DNA of 17,731 nucleotides. It comes from CAZCWX01 sp964502465. GTDB lineage: Bacteria; Desulfobacterota; Binatia; Bin18. Positions within the stretch are counted from its first letter, which is position 1. Every line of letters starts with the position of its first letter. Location: positions 1-17,731 of the forward strand of contig CAZCWX010000014.1 in NCBI GenBank assembly GCA_964502465.1, read 5' to 3'. The position numbers were made by a program, and so were the translations under genes. Under the pieces are notes generated by a model, which had not been told where the DNA came from, made no database searches, and worked only from the letters and a program-made list of their open reading frames with translations. Below are positions 14,397 to 17,731 of the stretch, piece after piece.

Positions 14397-15218
14397 CTAG
14401 AGTCTCCCCATCTCTCGCAGAACAGCCTGGATGTCCTGCCAGACCAGCCGTTTATCGTTGGGATTACGGAGCAAATAAGCTGGGTGCAGCGTGGGCATCA
14501 GCTTGATCCCGTGATAGCTGTGCCAGCTGCCTCGCAAACGAGAAATCGGCGTTTTGGTTTTGAGGAGAGTCTGCGCCGCAAACGTTCCGAGCGCAACGAT
14601 GATGCGCGGCTGAATCAATTCAAGCTGTTTGAGCAAAAACGGCTCACAAGAGGCAATTTCGTCCGGTTCTGGGTTGCGATTTTCTGGAGGGCGGCATTTC
14701 ACGACATTGGCAATGTACACATCCTCCCTGCGCATCTTCATACCCTTGGTAATAATTTCCGTGAGCAATTGACCAGCGCGGCCAACAAACGGTTCACCCT
14801 TGAGGTCCTCATCCCTCCCAGGGCCTTCGCCAACGAAGACTAACTCTGCCTGAGGGTTTCCCACCCCAAAAACAATGTTGGTACGACCTTGACACAGCTT
14901 GCAGCGGCGGCAATCTCCTATCTCCTCCCGTAACTCCTCTAGGGTGCGGACCGTGTGCACAGCAGACGGGAGAAACAGATCTCCAGCTTGCGAAACGACC
15001 TGGTGAGACGAAGAGGGTGCTGGTTTCGTAGGAGGTGGCGGTGAAGAGGACAGCGTCACAAGCGGGCGCGGAGAAAACAACGGGACGCGCGGATCGTCAT
15101 TGTTCTGCGGTCCAGTGAGGGGTAACCCAGTCACGCCACTTTCTTGGAGCGATTCAATGTATCGGCGGAGCGTACCCGAGATATGGGACAAGAGGTCACG
15201 TGGGGAGTCAGCAGCCAT
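14397..15218 (-). CDS. uracil-DNA glycosylase, family 4 (iron-sulfur)
   Basis: Removes uracil from DNA. The catalytic domain spans about 96-273. It has iron-sulfur ligands at C103, C106, C175 and C191; the 16-residue gap between the last two equals that in the Thermus family 4 enzyme. Motif A is GEGPGRDEDLKGEPFVGRAG and motif B LHPAYLLR. About 95 N-terminal residues come before it: a helical start (1-28) and a Pro/Ser-rich, probably disordered linker (about 42-75). The extension may bind a partner, possibly the sliding clamp, but I see no exact clamp motif. ATG at 15218 has only a weak GGG upstream. It lies 24 bases after the prenyl synthase and 4 before nfeD. Confidence 0.94.
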   Translation of the reverse strand: MAADSPRDLLSHISGTLRRYIESLQESGVTGLPLTGPQNNDDPRVPLFSPRPLVTLSSSPPPPTKPAPSSSHQVVSQAGDLFLPSAVHTVRTLEELREEIGDCRRCKLCQGRTNIVFGVGNPQAELVFVGEGPGRDEDLKGEPFVGRAGQLLTEIITKGMKMRREDVYIANVVKCRPPENRNPEPDEIASCEPFLLKQLELIQPRIIVALGTFAAQTLLKTKTPISRLRGSWHSYHGIKLMPTLHPAYLLRNPNDKRLVWQDIQAVLREMGRL

Positions 15219-15242
15219 TATCTATACCCACTGGCAAAGCGT

Positions 15243-16229
15243 TCAAGCTGTCCGGTCTAATAATTGATCAATGAAGCAAACGAGACTGTCGTGGTAAGGA
15301 GAGGGCGCCAATTGCTCCATGGCTGTCAGGGCTTGTCTCCCATACCTTTCAGCTAATTGTCGAGCTTCAGCGAGGACCCCAGACCGCCGGATCTGTTCAA
15401 GGGCATGTGTGGTCTCTTCATTGGTCGGATGTCTCTTTTGAAAAACCCGTTTGACTTCAGGATCACGCGTGATCGCTAACACCACAGGCAAGGAAGGGTT
15501 CCCTTCTTTCAAGTCAATACCCGTTGGTTTACCAGTCAGGTTTTTATCCCCTTCGACATCCAATAAATCGTCAATAATCTGAAACGCCATGCCGACACAG
15601 AAGCCGCACTCAGCCATACTTGCGACAATCTCTTGCGATGCCCCAGCCAGCGTGGAGCCTATACGGGCTCCTTGAGCAAAGAGTGCCGCGGTTTTGCGCG
15701 AGATCATTTCGAGATAATCGTCTGATGTGACTTGGGGATTATGACGAAAACGTCCCTGCATCACCTCTCCTTCGGTTAAGCTAATGCAGGCATCAGTAGC
15801 CCAGAGGATGACTTTCTCATCGAAACGACTGCAGAGAGCAAAAGCTTGTCCAAACAGAAAATCGCCGGCTACCAGGGTATCGGCAAGACCAAACCGTCGT
15901 AAGGCGGAATCCTTCCCACGCCGTGTTTCACTGCCATCGATAATGTCATCGTGCAAAAGAGATGCCGAGTGAATCAGCTCTAAGGCCGCCGCGACATCAA
16001 TAATATCCGCCGGATCCTCCCCTCCACAGGCGCGAAACGTGAGGAGCGCCACCATAGGCCGCACCCGCTTGCCGCCAGCACCAATCAGATAGTCGCCAAT
16101 CTCATTGAGCAGCGGTTCCCGAGAGTTGAGCAGGCTCGCAAGACGTTGCTCGACCCGCCCCAGTTCAGCAGCAACAAGTGTATGTGGTACTGGAGGAGAA
16201 GCAGAGGATAGTTTAGTTTTTAAGCGCAC
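15243..16229 (-). CDS. ispB: trans-polyprenyl diphosphate synthase
   Basis: Builds an all-trans prenyl diphosphate by adding isopentenyl units to an allylic primer, usually for a quinone side chain. The 328 residues carry the first Asp-rich motif in LLHDDIIDGSETRRG, the second in FQIIDDLLDVEGD, plus GGKRVRPM (substrate site), LVAGDFLFGQAF, KTAALF and GKPTGIDLKEG. Ala and Ser at the fifth and fourth positions before the first motif are small, which in this family allows long chains; octaprenyl or similar is therefore more likely than geranylgeranyl (inference). The start is GTG at 16229, the only start codon before the family N-terminus, with a weak ribosome site. First gene of the long - strand block. 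The symbol is tentative because chain length cannot be read. Confidence 0.9.
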   Translation of the reverse strand: MRLKTKLSSASPPVPHTLVAAELGRVEQRLASLLNSREPLLNEIGDYLIGAGGKRVRPMVALLTFRACGGEDPADIIDVAAALELIHSASLLHDDIIDGSETRRGKDSALRRFGLADTLVAGDFLFGQAFALCSRFDEKVILWATDACISLTEGEVMQGRFRHNPQVTSDDYLEMISRKTAALFAQGARIGSTLAGASQEIVASMAECGFCVGMAFQIIDDLLDVEGDKNLTGKPTGIDLKEGNPSLPVVLAITRDPEVKRVFQKRHPTNEETTHALEQIRRSGVLAEARQLAERYGRQALTAMEQLAPSPYHDSLVCFIDQLLDRTA

Positions 16230-16251
16230 TCAGAAACTCAGAATTCAAGTT

Positions 16252-16267
16252 GTATGAGCTCTCATAC
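16252..16267. promoter_or_regulatory. perfect inverted repeat, possible operator
   Basis: GTATGAG (16252-16258) and CTCATAC (16261-16267) form an exact inverted repeat with a 2-base spacer. It lies in the leader between the candidate promoter at 16292-16319 and the prenyl synthase start at 16229. A dimeric repressor site is the simplest reading, and an mRNA hairpin is unlikely with so short a loop. Confidence 0.45.
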
Positions 16268-16291
16268 TCACTTTTTTAACAGTGTGTTTTC

Positions 16292-16319
16292 ATAATGCCA
16301 AAGGGATGGAAAAGGTCAA
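16292..16319 (-). promoter_or_regulatory. candidate sigma70 promoter for the prenyl synthase block
   Basis: On the - strand, TTGACC (16314-16319) and CATTAT (16292-16297) are 16 bases apart. They match consensus at five and four of six positions. The transcript would start near 16285 and carry the palindrome at 16252-16267 in its first 35 bases. Confidence 0.4.
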
Positions 16320-16335
16320 GGAGATCGTGGCGCAA

Positions 16336-16365
16336 TTGCCAACCTGCCACCCCTCTAGACAGAAT
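16336..16365 (+). promoter_or_regulatory. weak candidate promoter for inositol phosphate synthase
   Basis: TTGCCA (16336-16341) and CAGAAT (16360-16365) are separated by 18 bases on the + strand and match consensus at five and four of six positions. The leader to the ATG at 16445 would be about 70 bases. Confidence 0.25.
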
Positions 16366-16444
16366 ACAAAAATTATCCCTTTACTTGAAAGTAGGCCTAT
16401 GTTAGCTGTTGCCAGCAGCCAAAAGCCCGCACTGAGGGGAAGGA

Positions 16445-17551
16445 ATGGGTAGAAAGATCCGTATTGCCATTGTGGGCGTGGGAAATTGTGCAAGTAGTTT
16501 ACTGCAAGGAATCGAATATTATCGACACGCCAACGAAGAAGAACGTACCCACCCTATCGGATTGATGCATTACGATCTTGGTGGTTATACGCCCTTCGAT
16601 ATTGAAGTCGTTTGCGCGTTCGATATAGATGCCCGGAAGGTTGATCGGCCGCTCAGCGAGGCAGTCTTCGCCAAACCCAACAACACGAAACTGCTATGGC
16701 CTGACTTGCCCTGCTCACAGGTGACAGTGCAAATGGGGCCAGTGCTCGATGGGGTTTCGCCCCACATGGAAGACTATCCAGAGGATCGTCGTTTCATAGT
16801 CGCCAATCGACCAGCAGTCGACGTCGTCCACTTCCTGCGGGAAACTCAAGCCGATATTCTGCTCAGCTATTTGCCGGTAGGGAGCCAACAAGCAACAGAG
16901 TTTTACGCGCAGGCTTGCCTGGAGACAGGAGTGAGTCTCATCAATTGCATACCAGTGTTTCTGGTATCTGATGCGAAGTGGGCCGAGGCGTTCCGTCGCC
17001 GTGGTATTCCGGCAGTAGGGGATGATATCAAGTCACAGCTCGGAGCAACCATTTTACACCGTACCCTCGCTCAGTTGTTTGTGGATCGAGGGGTAAAACT
17101 AACGCGCACCTATCAGCTCAATACCGGTGGGAACACTGATTTCCTCAATATGTTAAATCGCAGCCGCCTGTCCTCGAAGAAACGTTCGAAGACCAACGCT
17201 GTGCAAAGTATCCTCCCTGAACCCTTACCAGATGACCAGGTTCATATTGGTCCAAGTGACTATGTGCCCTGGCAACAAGATCAAAAGATCGGCTTCTTAC
17301 GTCTTGAAGGCCGGATCTTTGGAAACATTCCGGTTGAGCTTGAAGTGCGTCTGGTTGTGGAGGATTCGCCAAACTCGGCTGGGGTTGTCATTGACGTCAT
17401 TCGCTGTTGTCAGTTGGCTCGGGCCCGTGGGATCAGTGGCCCTCTGACGTCTGTGGCTGCCTACTTTATGAAACACCCTCCTCAGCAGCTTCCAGATACC
17501 GAAGCACGTGATTCCGTTGAACGTTTTATTCGTGGAGAGATCGGCTACTAG
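16445..17551 (+). CDS. ino1: inositol-3-phosphate synthase (MIPS)
   Basis: Converts glucose 6-phosphate to 1L-myo-inositol 3-phosphate using bound NAD, the entry to inositol lipids and inositol-based solutes or thiols. The 368 residues match the short actinobacterial/archaeal form. The NAD-binding Rossmann motif is IAIVGVGNCASSLLQG (residues 7-22). The core holds LLSYLPVGSQ, GDDIKSQLGATILHR, LNTGGNTDFLNM and SKTNAVQS, with SPNSAGVVIDVIRCCQLA near the end; the Lys residues in KSQLG and SKTNA belong to the active site in this family. The ATG at 16445 follows GAGGGG by 5 bases. It is divergent from the prenyl synthase. No inositol monophosphatase or phosphatidylinositol synthase is in the window, so its end product is unknown. 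Confidence 0.96.
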   Translation: MGRKIRIAIVGVGNCASSLLQGIEYYRHANEEERTHPIGLMHYDLGGYTPFDIEVVCAFDIDARKVDRPLSEAVFAKPNNTKLLWPDLPCSQVTVQMGPVLDGVSPHMEDYPEDRRFIVANRPAVDVVHFLRETQADILLSYLPVGSQQATEFYAQACLETGVSLINCIPVFLVSDAKWAEAFRRRGIPAVGDDIKSQLGATILHRTLAQLFVDRGVKLTRTYQLNTGGNTDFLNMLNRSRLSSKKRSKTNAVQSILPEPLPDDQVHIGPSDYVPWQQDQKIGFLRLEGRIFGNIPVELEVRLVVEDSPNSAGVVIDVIRCCQLARARGISGPLTSVAAYFMKHPPQQLPDTEARDSVERFIRGEIGY

Positions 17552-17569
17552 CAAAGGCGTGGAGGATGG

Positions 17570-17616
17570 GACACTGTGGAGTGATACAACGAGCAAGACA
17601 AAAACCTGACAGTGTC
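17570..17616. repeat. inverted repeat downstream of ino1
   Basis: GACACTGT (17570-17577) and ACAGTGTC (17609-17616) are exact inverted repeats around a 31-base loop, 19 bases after the ino1 stop. The loop is long and no U-run follows, so it is a poor intrinsic terminator. It may be chance. Confidence 0.3.
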
Positions 17617-17684
17617 ACCATTGAGAAGCGAAGAAAGAAAGGTCAGGAAGAGGGATGTTGACGGTGTCAGCAGAGCCCTTCACC

Positions 17685-17719
17685 CCCTCACCCTGGCCCT
17701 CTCCCACGAGGGGAGAGAG
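17685..17719. repeat. dispersed palindromic repeat element, type C
   Basis: A pyrimidine-rich run CCTCACCCTGGCCCTCTCCC leads into ACGAG and then GGGAGAGAG. CTCTCCC (17699-17705) pairs with GGGAGAG (17711-17717) around a 5-base loop. From general knowledge this is the look of a very widespread intergenic repeat seen across many proteobacterial and environmental genomes. It may continue past the window edge. It differs from types A and B. Confidence 0.6.
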
Positions 17720-17731
17720 AATCCTTGGCCG

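Noticed and set aside
14229..14843. 204-codon + strand frame antisense to nfeD and the uracil glycosylase
   Set aside because: Crosses the end of one gene and the body of another; no motif or ribosome site.

Overview
The window is a stretch of ordinary bacterial chromosome that looks Gram-negative. It has a TonB-family energy-transducing protein, YajC-SecD-SecF, an NfeD/slipin pair, and a queA-tgt-yajC-secD-secF-recJ order common in proteobacteria and relatives. Base composition looks only slightly GC-rich, and GTG and TTG starts are common. An actinobacterial-type inositol-3-phosphate synthase, a divergent EF-P and three kinds of dispersed intergenic palindromes would fit an uncultured deltaproteobacterium-like lineage (for example the Binatota or Tectomicrobia area). 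That placement is inference; no rRNA or tRNA gene is present to fix it. I see no phage, insertion sequence, CRISPR array, toxin-antitoxin or defence module.

Layout. (1) 1-1080: a tonB-like gene on the + strand, possibly coupled to an upstream gene that ends at 73, converges with a small CxxC/CxxxxC zinc-ribbon-like gene on the - strand. (2) 1228-2040: mutM (Fpg) on the - strand, divergent from the next block. (3) 2147-4085: four + strand genes: a cupin, an NTF2/SnoaL-like protein, elongation factor P with a non-canonical tip loop, and a membrane-anchored cupin. (4) 4086-4420: a gene-free stretch with two imperfect palindromic repeat elements and a short direct repeat. (5) 4421-5302: a phospholipid-type SAM methyltransferase preceded by a single-HTH (excisionase/BldC-like) protein, with a good promoter and direct repeats upstream. 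(6) 5397-16229: ten - strand genes in tight order: polyprenyl diphosphate synthase, type-4 uracil-DNA glycosylase, NfeD protease, slipin, queA, tgt, yajC, secD, secF, recJ. Most junctions overlap or have gaps of under 30 bases; the main break is 125 bases between queA and tgt. (7) 16230-16444: a divergent control region with a promoter and a perfect 7-bp-arm palindrome. (8) 16445-17551: inositol-3-phosphate synthase on the + strand. (9) 17552-17731: intergenic, ending in another dispersed palindromic repeat.

How the genes work together. The long block joins tRNA queuosine synthesis (QueA, Tgt), the Sec translocon accessory complex (YajC-SecDF), a membrane-protein quality-control pair (NfeD protease with slipin), isoprenoid chain synthesis, and DNA repair (uracil glycosylase, RecJ, with MutM nearby). 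Several start sites are refined here from catalytic residues, ribosome-binding sites and stop/start overlaps: mutM at 2040, efp at 3065, recJ at 7142, tonB at 70 and the first cupin at 2147. The most notable points are the EF-P with Asn where the modified Lys normally sits, the BldC-like gene with direct repeats upstream of its own promoter, the uncharacterised zinc-ribbon protein, and the repeat elements. I did not find a convincing new multi-gene system.
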